Assembly: GCF_026107645.2 (NCBI RefSeq)
Contig: NZ_JAPCHV010000020.1
Location: 1 to 64,000 of the forward strand
Length of the DNA stretch: 64,000 bases
Direction: 5' to 3'
From: Flavobacterium sp. MFBS3-15
GTDB lineage: Bacteria > Bacteroidota > Bacteroidia > Flavobacteriales > Flavobacteriaceae
The notes beneath the pieces were generated by a model that saw only the letters and a list, made by a program, of their open reading frames with translations, was not told where the DNA came from and ran no database searches. How positions within the stretch are numbered: position 1 is the first letter of the stretch; each line of letters opens with the position of its first letter. Positions 46,058 to 53,961 of the stretch are shown here, in pieces. A program made the translations under genes and the position numbers.

Positions 46058-46152
46058 TTTTAGCCACCAATTTCACAAATTCTACTAATTTCCGGCTGTT
46101 GGAACTAAGCCCGGCAGACAATTGGCGAAATTCGTGAAATTCGTGGCCAAAA
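46058..46152. repeat. Imperfect inverted repeat (REP/MITE-like)
   Basis: A 33-base left arm (46058-46090) and right arm (46120-46152) are reverse complements except for about five positions. A 29-base GC-richer centre lies between them. Such 'gccacgaatttcacgaattt' arms recur between genes in Bacteroidota, but their origin is not established. It can also form a long hairpin that may end DUF2461 transcription. Confidence 0.75.
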
Positions 46153-46166
46153 GAACTCCAAAACCT

Positions 46167-46174
46167 TACTTTTG
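46167..46174 (+). promoter_or_regulatory. -7 element of murB
   Basis: TACTTTTG matches TAnnTTTG and ends 18 bases before the murB ATG. It lies just outside the right arm of the inverted repeat. Confidence 0.55.
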
Positions 46175-46191
46175 CATTTCAAATCACAGCC

Positions 46192-47205
46192 ATGGAAATC
46201 ATTTCAAATTATCCGCTTAAAGACCTTAATACATTCGGAATCAGTGCGTATGCAAAAGAATTTGTACAGGTAACCACTATCGCCGGACTTGCCGAAACGC
46301 TTCGTGAGAACACAGGCAAAAAACTTTTTATCCTTGGCGGCGGAAGCAACATGCTGTTAACCAGGGATATTGATGCCCTTGTAATTCAAATAGGGCTTAA
46401 AGGCAAGGAAGTGGTTTGGGAAGATGAGGAACATGTGCATATAAAATCCATGGCAGGCGAAAACTGGCATGAGTTTGTACTCTACTGCATCGATAAAGGC
46501 TACGGCGGCATTGAGAACCTGTCACTCATACCCGGCAATGTAGGCACCACCCCAATACAGAACATCGGCGCATACGGCATCGAAATCAAAGACATATTTG
46601 TTTCCTGCGAAGCCATGGAAATCGCAACACAGCAAGTGCGGACATTCACCAAAGAGGAATGTGAATTTGCGTACCGCGAGAGTATTTTCAAAGGCCCCCT
46701 TAAAAACAGGTACATTATCACCTCGGTCACCTTCCGGCTTACAAAGGTGCATCATAAAATAAACACTTCGTATGGGGACATAGCTGCCGAACTGGCAAAG
46801 CAGGGCATTACAGTACCAACCATAAAAGATGTAAGCAATGCGGTAACAGCCATTCGCCAAAGCAAGCTACCTGACCCGAAAGAGTTAGGCAACAGCGGCA
46901 GTTTTTTCAAAAACCCGGTTATCACTGCGGAAGAATTTGAAAAAGCATACCTTCAGCACCCCCAAATGCCCCATTACACAGTATCGGATACGATGGTAAA
47001 AGTACCGGCAGGCTGGCTTATAGAACAGAGCGGCTTTAAAGGCAAACGATTTGGTGATGCCGGTGTCCATGCCAAGCAGGCTTTGGTTATAGTAAATTAT
47101 GGCAATGCAACGGGACAGGAACTGCTCGAACTTTCTAAGAAAATTCAGGAAACCGTATTTAAAAATTTCGGCATAAATATCGAAGCCGAAGTCAACATAA
47201 TTTAA
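46192..47205 (+). CDS. murB: UDP-N-acetylmuramate dehydrogenase
   Basis: A 337-residue cytoplasmic flavoenzyme that reduces UDP-GlcNAc-enolpyruvate to UDP-MurNAc in peptidoglycan synthesis. It shows the FAD-binding GGGSNMLL segment (about 53-60), IPGNVGTTPIQNIGAYG (about 121-137), the FAYRES Tyr loop of the E. coli-like type I enzyme, the catalytic Ser in GNSGSFFKNP and the closing acidic motif IEAEV. The length suits type I. It is monocistronic with a long terminator. Confidence 0.97.
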   Translation: MEIISNYPLKDLNTFGISAYAKEFVQVTTIAGLAETLRENTGKKLFILGGGSNMLLTRDIDALVIQIGLKGKEVVWEDEEHVHIKSMAGENWHEFVLYCIDKGYGGIENLSLIPGNVGTTPIQNIGAYGIEIKDIFVSCEAMEIATQQVRTFTKEECEFAYRESIFKGPLKNRYIITSVTFRLTKVHHKINTSYGDIAAELAKQGITVPTIKDVSNAVTAIRQSKLPDPKELGNSGSFFKNPVITAEEFEKAYLQHPQMPHYTVSDTMVKVPAGWLIEQSGFKGKRFGDAGVHAKQALVIVNYGNATGQELLELSKKIQETVFKNFGINIEAEVNII

Positions 47206-47232
47206 GCTGCGGTAAAGCATCTGAAACAGTTT

Positions 47233-47279
47233 ATTATGCCTTTTGCTTTTTTGGCCTGCAAAAAAGTAAAAGGCATAAT
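47233..47279 (+). terminator. Terminator of murB
   Basis: A 20-bp hairpin stem with one G-T pair (47233-47252 with 47260-47279), a 7-nt loop and a T-run. It is unusually long for this window. Confidence 0.85.
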
Positions 47280-47324
47280 TTTTATCCTTACATTTAAAAT
47301 GTTAATTCTGAATAAAAAGAAAAC

Positions 47325-47366
47325 TGCATTTCACGTCGTTTTTTATGCATTTCACGACATTTTTTT
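47325..47366 (+). promoter_or_regulatory. Two 21-base direct repeats upstream of the LytTR operon
   Basis: TGCATTTCACG-T-C-GTTTTTT-A and TGCATTTCACG-A-C-ATTTTTT-T lie head to tail, 18 of 21 bases identical. The 21-base period puts both on the same face of the helix. They sit about 10 bases before a TGAATTTG -7-like element (47377-47384). Tandem direct repeats are the usual LytTR binding architecture, so an autoregulatory site is plausible. Confidence 0.5.
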
Positions 47367-47470
47367 TCTTAATGTGTGAATTTGTTGTTGTTTTGGAGTA
47401 TGAAAATCAGCCGACTGCCACCAAAGGCTGCTTTCAAACCAACCACCAATTATAACCTAAAACTAACACT

Positions 47471-48115
47471 ATGAAACTACGTTACCTTTTACCGTTTTAC
47501 GTCCTCCTGATAACGGTATCTTTATGCTGCCGTAAAATATCAAGTGACAAAGAAGAAAAAGCTAAAGAAGAAAAACAGGAAACCGTAAAATCCATGGCCG
47601 CTACCGCAAGCCAGCCGATAACGGGCACACTTACACTTGACAATGCTACAGGGATGATTTATGCCAACCTTACGATTAATGTCCCAAATGCCGACTTTAA
47701 ATCTGACAATGATTTCATGGTACTGGAAACAACTTCAAAATACAAAGGCATTTCCTTCCGCTATCATGATGATGAAAAAAACTCTGATGACGACGGCAAC
47801 GGCACCGTACCGATGGCAGTGAGCTTTAGCTTTAAAAACGACAACAGATGGGCAGAAAATGACTCCATTAGGGTGATGAGCTTTAACGATGAGGACCACA
47901 ACATTTTTACCGGCCTGAAGCCTTATTTCGAAGAGCGTATGGAATATTTCAAAAATTCAACTACCACCTACTCTGCGCTGCTGCTTTTCAATGAGGACTG
48001 GAACATTGCCAACCCAACCAATCCGGTAGTGCCGGGTGATAAGTCAACGAAGAAGAATTTCCTCCCGAGGATAACCCGGGATGACAGCATACTCATGCTT
48101 ACTGTTAAAAAATGA
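47471..48115 (+). CDS. Secreted protein of unknown function, LytTR operon
   Basis: A 214-residue protein with an N-terminal signal peptide (about 1-19; Cys19-Cys20 could allow lipidation but is not a standard lipobox). A Lys/Glu-rich spacer (about 26-40) leads to a beta-rich body with several Asp/Asn-rich stretches (DDEKNSDDDGNG, NDEDHN). I recognise no family. It overlaps the LytTR regulator gene by four bases (ATGA), so the two are translated together and may act together, perhaps with this protein as an envelope sensor or target. Confidence 0.75.
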   Translation: MKLRYLLPFYVLLITVSLCCRKISSDKEEKAKEEKQETVKSMAATASQPITGTLTLDNATGMIYANLTINVPNADFKSDNDFMVLETTSKYKGISFRYHDDEKNSDDDGNGTVPMAVSFSFKNDNRWAENDSIRVMSFNDEDHNIFTGLKPYFEERMEYFKNSTTTYSALLLFNEDWNIANPTNPVVPGDKSTKKNFLPRITRDDSILMLTVKK

Positions 48116-49623
48116 AAAAAATCCTGATTTTTCTTTTGCTGGCCGGGCCGGCACTCTACGCACAAAAGCTCGACGCGTGGCTAACCCGTGAAGCCGAAGA
48201 AGACCCGCAGGCATATTTGGCGAAAGCCTCTAAAAAAAATCCGGCCACCCCTGCAGAGGCGGCCGGAAACCTTTTTGTGCTGGGCAGGTGCTATGCCAAC
48301 CTCAACCAGGAGGACCTGGCGCTGAAATATTACCTGCTTTCAAAAACAGCGTTTGAAAAGCTAAAGCTTTATGAACCTGCCAAAGACCTCGCACTTGAAA
48401 TACACAATGTGATTTCATCGCAGGAGAACTACGATAAATACGGAAACTGTTTCCTTGACGAATACTACAGGTATGCCAAAGAAACAGGCTCCAAGGAAAG
48501 ACTGGCAAATTCGTTTAACGAATTTGGGAAGAATGCTTATTTCCAGTTTGACCCCGACAGTAAAAAAGGCACTGCCGTACTGGACAGTGCAAAGGCAATA
48601 TACATGAAAGGGCTGTTTTATGCAGCACAGGCCGAGAATACCACTACAAAAATCAAGCTGTACACCAACCTTGGCGCCCTGGAAACGACAAAAGGCAATT
48701 TTACCATTGCCCGGCAAAACTTTGACAAGGCCCGTGAACTGGTAATGGAAACAGGTGATAAATTTGCCTTATTCACAAATTATTTCAATTACGGGAACAG
48801 CCTGCTTTTGGAAAAAAGATATGCTGAAGCCCTGATATGGTTCCAAAAAGCGGAGCTGGTCCCTGTTCCAAAATTCAGGGAAAAAGGAAAGCGGCTGCTT
48901 TATAAAAAGATGGCAGAATCGTTTGATGCCCTTAACGACCAGCCCAACCGCCGCAAATACCAGCAACTATATCTGGACCTGGACCACAGGATTAAAGATG
49001 AAGAGCAAAATCTTGCCATACACGACATCAATGTAAAATACCAGGTAGAGGAAAAGGACAGGCAAATATCGGCGCTGGAGCAGTTTAAGGACAAATTTTA
49101 TAAGAACCGGCTTATTTTTGGCATACTGCTGTTCATGGTGTTCCTGCTGGCGCTCTACTCCTTCGTACGATGGAAGAAGCTCGACCATCACAAACGGAAG
49201 CTGGAAGTTGAAAACGAGAAGATTTTGGCAGAAAAAGAAGAAATCCTTGCAGAGAAAGAAGAAATACAGGCAGAAAAAGAGGAGATTACGGAGATTCACA
49301 GCAAGACCGTAGAAGAGCTCGAAAAAGTAAAAGGCATTGTTACTGAAGGCTTTATAGTTTTAAAAGATAAAACCAAGCTATACCTGAACGACCTGATGTA
49401 TATTAAGTCCGACGACCACTACCTGCACGCCTTTAGCAATGACGGGAAAAGCCACTTTGTACGCGGCAAGCTCTCGCAAATACTTGAAGAGCTGCCTCCT
49501 AATTTTGTAAAGCCGCATCGCTCTTACATTGTGAATACAAACTACATCCAGTCCGTACAAATGGGTTCGCTTACACTGAAAAATAAGGAGGAACTCCCGA
49601 CTTCAAGAGGCTTTAAATTATAA
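48112..49623 (+). CDS. TPR - membrane - coiled-coil - LytTR transcription regulator
   Basis: A 503-residue one-component regulator. A signal-peptide-like start (1-18) and TPR-type helical repeats (about 35-320) precede a single transmembrane helix (about 330-352). A strongly heptad coiled coil built of AEKEEI repeats (about 365-400) and a C-terminal LytTR DNA-binding domain (about 410-503, with KSDDHYLHAF, PHRSYIVN and LPTSRGFKL) follow. The topology predicts a periplasmic TPR sensor and a cytoplasmic DNA-binding domain joined across the inner membrane. It overlaps the preceding secreted-protein gene by four bases. Signal and regulon are unknown. Confidence 0.88.
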   Translation: MKKILIFLLLAGPALYAQKLDAWLTREAEEDPQAYLAKASKKNPATPAEAAGNLFVLGRCYANLNQEDLALKYYLLSKTAFEKLKLYEPAKDLALEIHNVISSQENYDKYGNCFLDEYYRYAKETGSKERLANSFNEFGKNAYFQFDPDSKKGTAVLDSAKAIYMKGLFYAAQAENTTTKIKLYTNLGALETTKGNFTIARQNFDKARELVMETGDKFALFTNYFNYGNSLLLEKRYAEALIWFQKAELVPVPKFREKGKRLLYKKMAESFDALNDQPNRRKYQQLYLDLDHRIKDEEQNLAIHDINVKYQVEEKDRQISALEQFKDKFYKNRLIFGILLFMVFLLALYSFVRWKKLDHHKRKLEVENEKILAEKEEILAEKEEIQAEKEEITEIHSKTVEELEKVKGIVTEGFIVLKDKTKLYLNDLMYIKSDDHYLHAFSNDGKSHFVRGKLSQILEELPPNFVKPHRSYIVNTNYIQSVQMGSLTLKNKEELPTSRGFKL

Positions 49624-49679
49624 TTTGCCTTTTTGCAGATATATTTGTTTTCGCCGGCTTATAAATTAACCGTTTTCAC

Positions 49680-49687
49680 TAATTTTG
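49680..49687 (+). promoter_or_regulatory. -7 element of the glycosyltransferase gene
   Basis: TAATTTTG matches TAnnTTTG and ends 19 bases before the ATG. A TTTG lies too far upstream (32-base spacer) to be a sure partner. Confidence 0.45.
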
Positions 49688-49706
49688 CCGCAAAATTGTA
49701 AGCCTG

Positions 49707-50813
49707 ATGCTCAACATTATTTTTTACGTTTTCGTGGCTGTTACGGCACTCCAACTTCTCTATTATTTGGGGATGTTAGGGAAATTCGCATTTGCCAAAG
49801 CACAAACTTCTACACCCAAACGCATACCGGTATCGGTAATTGTGTGTGCCAAGAACGAGGCCGAAAAGGTAAAGAAATTCGTGCCCTTGCTCGCCGCACA
49901 GGATTATCCTGATTTTGAGATCGTACTCATAGACGATGCCTCCAGCGACGAAACCCTCGACATATTTGAGGAGTTTGAAAAGCAATACCCAAACATCAGG
50001 CTGGTTAAGGTAGCCAATAATGAAGCGTTTTGGGGCAATAAAAAATATGCGCTTACACTGGGAATCAAGGCTGCAACCAAAGAATACCTTCTTTTTACCG
50101 ATGCCGGCTGCTACCCTGCCTCTAAAGACTGGATCGCGCAGATGAGCTCGCAGTTTACTCTGAAAAAGACTATCGTGCTGGGCTATGGCGCCTATGAAAA
50201 GATAAAGGGCTCATTCCTGAACAAGATCATCCGCTTCGATGCCATGCTTTCGGCGGCACACTACTTTTCGTGGGCAAAAGCTGCAAGGCCGTATACGGGC
50301 GAATCGCGCAACCTTGCCTATAAAAGAGAGGAGTTTTTCAAGATAAACGGTTTTGTAGACCACATGAACCTTCGCACAGGTGAGGATGCCTTGTTCATCA
50401 ACCAGGCTTCCAACAAAAACAACACGACCATTTGCTTTTCACCCGAAAGCTTCACGTATTGCGAAGCCAGGCAAACCTACAAATCGTGGCGCATGCAAAA
50501 GCGAAGGGAGGTATTTACGGTAGCGTGGTTCCGCCCTTTTGACAAAATGCACATACGTTTTTTCCATATATCGCAGTTGGCATTCATAGTACTTGCCATA
50601 CTACTTTTTGCACTGCAGTACAACTGGATGATGGTGGCGCCTGTTGTAGCCGTTCGCTATCTTTGCACATGGCTGGTGATTGGCTACAGCGCATCCAAAC
50701 TGCGTGAAAAAGATACCGCATGGTGGTATCCGGCTATTGAAATTATCCTTATCTTCACACAGGTGAACGTTTTCCTGACAAACATTTTTTCAAAACCTGT
50801 GCATTGGAAGTAA
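49707..50813 (+). CDS. Family 2 glycosyltransferase, membrane-bound
   Basis: A 368-residue inner-membrane glycosyltransferase. An N-terminal helix (about 1-23) precedes a GT2 catalytic domain: VSVIVCAKNEAEKV, the acidic IDDASSDETLD segment, TDAGCYP and TGEDALF. An RMQKRREVF segment similar to the QxxRW region of processive enzymes follows, and two or three helices near the C-terminus (about 285-345). The sugar donor and product are unknown; cell-surface polysaccharide is likely. The sigma factor gene begins inside its last codons. Confidence 0.9.
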   Translation: MLNIIFYVFVAVTALQLLYYLGMLGKFAFAKAQTSTPKRIPVSVIVCAKNEAEKVKKFVPLLAAQDYPDFEIVLIDDASSDETLDIFEEFEKQYPNIRLVKVANNEAFWGNKKYALTLGIKAATKEYLLFTDAGCYPASKDWIAQMSSQFTLKKTIVLGYGAYEKIKGSFLNKIIRFDAMLSAAHYFSWAKAARPYTGESRNLAYKREEFFKINGFVDHMNLRTGEDALFINQASNKNNTTICFSPESFTYCEARQTYKSWRMQKRREVFTVAWFRPFDKMHIRFFHISQLAFIVLAILLFALQYNWMMVAPVVAVRYLCTWLVIGYSASKLREKDTAWWYPAIEIILIFTQVNVFLTNIFSKPVHWK

Positions 50814-51364
50814 ATCCGGCAATCCAGCAAAATATCGAAAGGGCAAAAAAGGGCGACCAGGCTGCCTTTACCTTCCTTTTAGACCGCTATTGGAACGAGG
50901 TCTACGGCTTTATGCTCAAACGCACCCAAAACGAAACCGATACCGAGGATATTGCCATCGAAACCTTTGTTAAGGCCTTCGACCGCATTGCGACTTATAA
51001 TCCCGAGTATGCTTTTAATACCTGGCTGATAGCAATTGCCAAGAATGTGCATATCGACCTGTTGCGCAAAAAGAAATCGGCACATACCATCGAGATAACC
51101 GATGAGGAGGACCGCCAGGCCTTCCGTGTGCCCGACACTTCCCCAACGGTGGAAGACCGACTCATCACCGAGCAAAATCTCTCCAGCCTGCTCAACTGCA
51201 TTAAACAGCTGAAACCCCAATACCAGGAAGTGATACAGCTGCGCTATTTCCAGGAGCTCAGCTACCAGGAAATTGCCGACCAGTTGGGGGAACCCCTCAA
51301 TAACGTAAAGGTAAAGCTGCTGCGCGCCAAAAAATTGCTGGCAGAAATCATTTCTAAAAAGTAG
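50804..51364 (+). CDS. RNA polymerase sigma-70 family factor (ECF-like)
   Basis: A 186-residue sigma factor. Region 2 (about 18-85, FLLDRYWNEVYGFMLKR to AKNVHIDLLRKKK) recognises the -10 element and region 4 (about 125-180, QVIQLRYFQELSYQEIADQLG) binds the -35 region. The start is a TTG at 50804 that overlaps the glycosyltransferase by 10 bases; the next in-frame ATG is 36 codons on and would remove part of region 2. No anti-sigma factor gene is adjacent, although the TonB-like gene downstream has been seen next to sigma factors in this group. The target genes are unknown. Confidence 0.93.
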   Translation: MEVNPAIQQNIERAKKGDQAAFTFLLDRYWNEVYGFMLKRTQNETDTEDIAIETFVKAFDRIATYNPEYAFNTWLIAIAKNVHIDLLRKKKSAHTIEITDEEDRQAFRVPDTSPTVEDRLITEQNLSSLLNCIKQLKPQYQEVIQLRYFQELSYQEIADQLGEPLNNVKVKLLRAKKLLAEIISKK

Positions 51365-51445
51365 TTTTTGAGATACTGAGGTATTAAGGTGCTGAGGTGC
51401 TGATCAACTGAACTGCTAAGAAACTAAGGTACTCAGTACCTAAGC
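51365..51445. repeat. Low-complexity intergenic repeat with short palindrome
   Basis: The gap starts with degenerate GAGGT/AAGGTGCTGAG units and ends in a palindrome (AGGTACT-C-AGTACCT, 51427-51441). The same type of degenerate heptamer-like repeat occurs between flavobacterial genes; its function is not known. It may serve as the sigma factor terminator. Confidence 0.5.
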
Positions 51446-51545
51446 CCCTTCCTCCACAAACATTTATGATTTTCTTTGCAATATACTGAAACACTATATC
51501 GTTTTAGTGGTATAATCTGTTTTCAAACCAAAAATCACCACTATT

Positions 51546-52382
51546 ATGTCAAAAGTAAATGTATTCGACCACGGATGGATCGACCTCGTTTTTGAAGGCC
51601 GCAACCATGAGTATGGCGCCTACCAGCTGCGCAAACAGGATTCAAGGACTACCCTGCTGGCCCTTCTTTCGGGCATTGGGCTAATGGCCGCTATTGTTGC
51701 CGTACCAATGGCAATAAATTATTTTAGAACTGTTCCTATTGACATCCCTGCAGTACCAGAACTTCCTCCCATGACCGACGAGGTTTACAGGGTTATAGAA
51801 CTTCCTAAAAAAGCCGACCCGGTAATTCCTGAAACTCCGGCCGCTGCCGCTCCAGCAAAAAATACGGCAACCACAAAATTCCCTCCACCGGTAGCCTCAA
51901 GTGACCCGATTGTTGAAACGCCGCCCAAAACCGATGATTTTGTAAACTCCGATCCGGGGAGCATTACTTCGGCAGGTGAAACAGTCGGCACCCCTCTTGG
52001 CAATCCGAAGGGAACCGGCCCGGCAGAAAGCACAGGAACCGGAACCGGCACTGAAACAGGCACCGGACTTGAAACACTGGCAACTGTAGACAAAATGCCC
52101 GGTTTTCCCGGTGGCATGGAAGCTTTTTACGAGCAGGTAGGCCGCAGGTACAGGGTGCCCGAACTGGATATGTCGCGCACCTTCAAAGTATATGTATCGT
52201 TCATTGTGGAAACTGACGGTACGATGAGCGATATTAAGGTAGCCCGCGATCCCGGGCATGGACTGGGCGCTGAAGCCATACGGGTCTTAAAATCGATAAA
52301 GACCAAGTGGACACCCGGCAAGAAAAAAGGCAAGTCGGTACGGACGGCTTACAGCCTGCCCATAACGGTTAATGTAAAATAA
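51546..52382 (+). CDS. Energy transducer TonB family protein
   Basis: A 278-residue inner-membrane protein. The N-terminal WIDLVFEGRNHEYGAYQLRK motif is typical of Bacteroidota TonB homologues. A transmembrane helix (about 36-56), a Pro/Ala-rich periplasmic spacer, a Gly/Thr-rich stretch (about 155-178) and a TonB C-terminal domain (about 190-278, with FKVYVSFIVETDGT and SIKTKWTPGKK) follow. It probably transfers proton-motive energy to outer-membrane receptors. No ExbB/ExbD genes are nearby, so it must share them or pair with a distant set. It follows the sigma factor and has a strong terminator. Confidence 0.88.
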   Translation: MSKVNVFDHGWIDLVFEGRNHEYGAYQLRKQDSRTTLLALLSGIGLMAAIVAVPMAINYFRTVPIDIPAVPELPPMTDEVYRVIELPKKADPVIPETPAAAAPAKNTATTKFPPPVASSDPIVETPPKTDDFVNSDPGSITSAGETVGTPLGNPKGTGPAESTGTGTGTETGTGLETLATVDKMPGFPGGMEAFYEQVGRRYRVPELDMSRTFKVYVSFIVETDGTMSDIKVARDPGHGLGAEAIRVLKSIKTKWTPGKKKGKSVRTAYSLPITVNVK

Positions 52383-52386
52383 AACC

Positions 52387-52407
52387 AAAGGCCCTTTGCG
52401 GGCCTTT
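52387..52407 (+). terminator. Terminator of the TonB-like gene
   Basis: An 8-bp GC-rich stem with a 5-nt loop followed by ten T residues. Confidence 0.88.
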
Positions 52408-52416
52408 TTTTTTTAC

Positions 52417-52887
52417 TTATTCAAATACAACCGGCAAATCGGAAACAGGTATCTTTACGATATGAAAGGGCTGTGTGATTACAGTAGCACCGGCACCGGG
52501 CCCGCCCTCCGAGCGCTCTACATCCACTACTATGCGGTCGCGGTCATTGGAGACCGATACCACATCAATGGAATAGCCGCCATACATACGCACCTCATCG
52601 ATTACCGCGATTACCCTGTAAAGCGAAAAATCGATCTCCGTTTCGGCAAAACCGGATGTATACTGGTTGAACTGGTCCATTTGCGCTTTCAGCGTGTTCC
52701 AGTCTTCAGCGTTATCAATCACCAGGTTGGCCTCAGGAACATTTTCAGCACCCATCATCTCATTCTTCCCGATTTGGGTAAATTCAACCGCAACGGGGCC
52801 ATCATTAGTAGCGAGCAGCTCGCTTTCTTCGCTTTGGCATCCAAAAAGAGATAGGCCAAGAGCCATTGTCAAAATAATTCTTTTCAT
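52417..52887 (-). CDS. PrcB-like lipoprotein
   Basis: A 156-residue lipoprotein. The signal peptide ends in the lipobox LFGC (Cys17), and the residues after the Cys (QSEE) are acidic, as in surface-exported Flavobacterium lipoproteins. The C-terminal half (about 85-152: GGYSIDVVSVSNDRDRIVV, PGAGATVITQPFHIVKI) matches the PrcB_C domain first described in the Treponema denticola protease complex stability protein. The function in Bacteroidota is unknown. It converges on the TonB-like gene and is divergent from lipA. Confidence 0.85.
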   Translation of the reverse strand: MKRIILTMALGLSLFGCQSEESELLATNDGPVAVEFTQIGKNEMMGAENVPEANLVIDNAEDWNTLKAQMDQFNQYTSGFAETEIDFSLYRVIAVIDEVRMYGGYSIDVVSVSNDRDRIVVDVERSEGGPGAGATVITQPFHIVKIPVSDLPVVFE

Positions 52888-52977
52888 AGCATTGAAAATT
52901 AGTTGGTTAATATTCAGCTAATTTAACAAAAAACAAGACTACTATGCAATTTATTAAACATTTTGCCACAATGGCGG

Positions 52978-53013
52978 TTTGTGCAGCGATTATTCAAATA
53001 AACCGTATCTTTG
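52978..53013 (+). promoter_or_regulatory. Promoter of lipA
   Basis: TTTG at 52978-52981 and TATCTTTG at 53006-53013 are separated by 24 bases, slightly long for the consensus. The -7 element ends 18 bases before the ATG. Confidence 0.5.
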
Positions 53014-53031
53014 CGGCGTAATGTTTTTACC

Positions 53032-53922
53032 ATGGAAACAGTTTTAGATACCGCACGACCTGTAGCCGCAAACGGCCAGCTGACACCCAAGCCCAAATGG
53101 CTTCGCGTAAAGCTCCCTACAGGCCAGAAATATACCGAACTCCGCGGGCTTGTTGACAAATACAAGCTGCACACCATCTGCACCTCCGGCAGCTGCCCGA
53201 ACATGGGCGAATGCTGGGGCGAGGGCACCGCAACCTTTATGATACTGGGAAACATCTGTACCCGTTCCTGCGGCTTTTGCGGCGTAAAAACCGGAAGGCC
53301 CGAAACAGTGGACTGGGATGAGCCGGAAAAAGTAGCCCGTTCCATAAAGCTCATGAACATCAAGCATGCCGTAATTACCAGCGTTGACCGCGATGACCTG
53401 AAAGACGGCGGCTCAATAATCTGGGGCGAAACGGTGAAGGCCATCCGCAGGATGAACCCCAACACCACCCTTGAAACCCTGATACCCGACTTCCAGGGTA
53501 TAGAGCGCAACATAGACCGCATCATTGCTGTAGCTCCCGAAGTGGTTTCGCACAACATGGAAACCGTGAAAAGGCTCACCCGCGAGGTGCGCATACAAGC
53601 AAAATACGAGCGCAGCCTTGAGGTATTGCGTTACCTGAAGGACAACGGCATCAACCGTACCAAGTCGGGCATCATGCTTGGCCTGGGCGAAACGGAAGAA
53701 GAAGTGCTGCAAACCATGCACGACCTGCGCGCCGTAAACCTCGACGTGCTTACCATTGGCCAGTACCTGCAGCCGAGCAAAAAGCACCTGCCGGTTAAGG
53801 AATTCATCACTCCCGGGCAATTCGAAAAATATGAGAAGATAGGGCTTGAGCTTGGATTCCGCCATGTGGAAAGCGGGGCTTTGGTACGCTCATCGTATAA
53901 GGCGCAGAAGCATATTCTTTAA
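53032..53922 (+). CDS. lipA: Lipoyl synthase
   Basis: A 296-residue radical SAM enzyme that inserts two sulfur atoms into protein-bound octanoyl groups to make lipoate. Both iron-sulfur cluster motifs are visible: the auxiliary cluster [12 protein letters not shown] (about 41-52) and the radical [11 protein letters not shown] motif (about 67-74). The C-terminal RSSYKA serine region is also present. The ATG at 53032 is used; a TTG seven codons upstream lies inside the promoter. Octanoyltransferase (lipB) is not next to it. Confidence 0.98.
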   Translation: METVLDTARPVAANGQLTPKPKWLRVKLPTGQKYTELRGLVDKYKLHTICTSGSCPNMGECWGEGTATFMILGNICTRSCGFCGVKTGRPETVDWDEPEKVARSIKLMNIKHAVITSVDRDDLKDGGSIIWGETVKAIRRMNPNTTLETLIPDFQGIERNIDRIIAVAPEVVSHNMETVKRLTREVRIQAKYERSLEVLRYLKDNGINRTKSGIMLGLGETEEEVLQTMHDLRAVNLDVLTIGQYLQPSKKHLPVKEFITPGQFEKYEKIGLELGFRHVESGALVRSSYKAQKHIL

Positions 53923-53961
53923 AAAGTTTAAAGTTGACGGTTCACGGTTGACAGTTTAGAA

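Noticed and set aside
53922-53961. GTTGAC-type short tandem repeat between lipA and gap as a regulatory site
   Set aside because: It has only two or three degenerate units and no partner elsewhere in the window, so I treat it as ordinary intergenic sequence.
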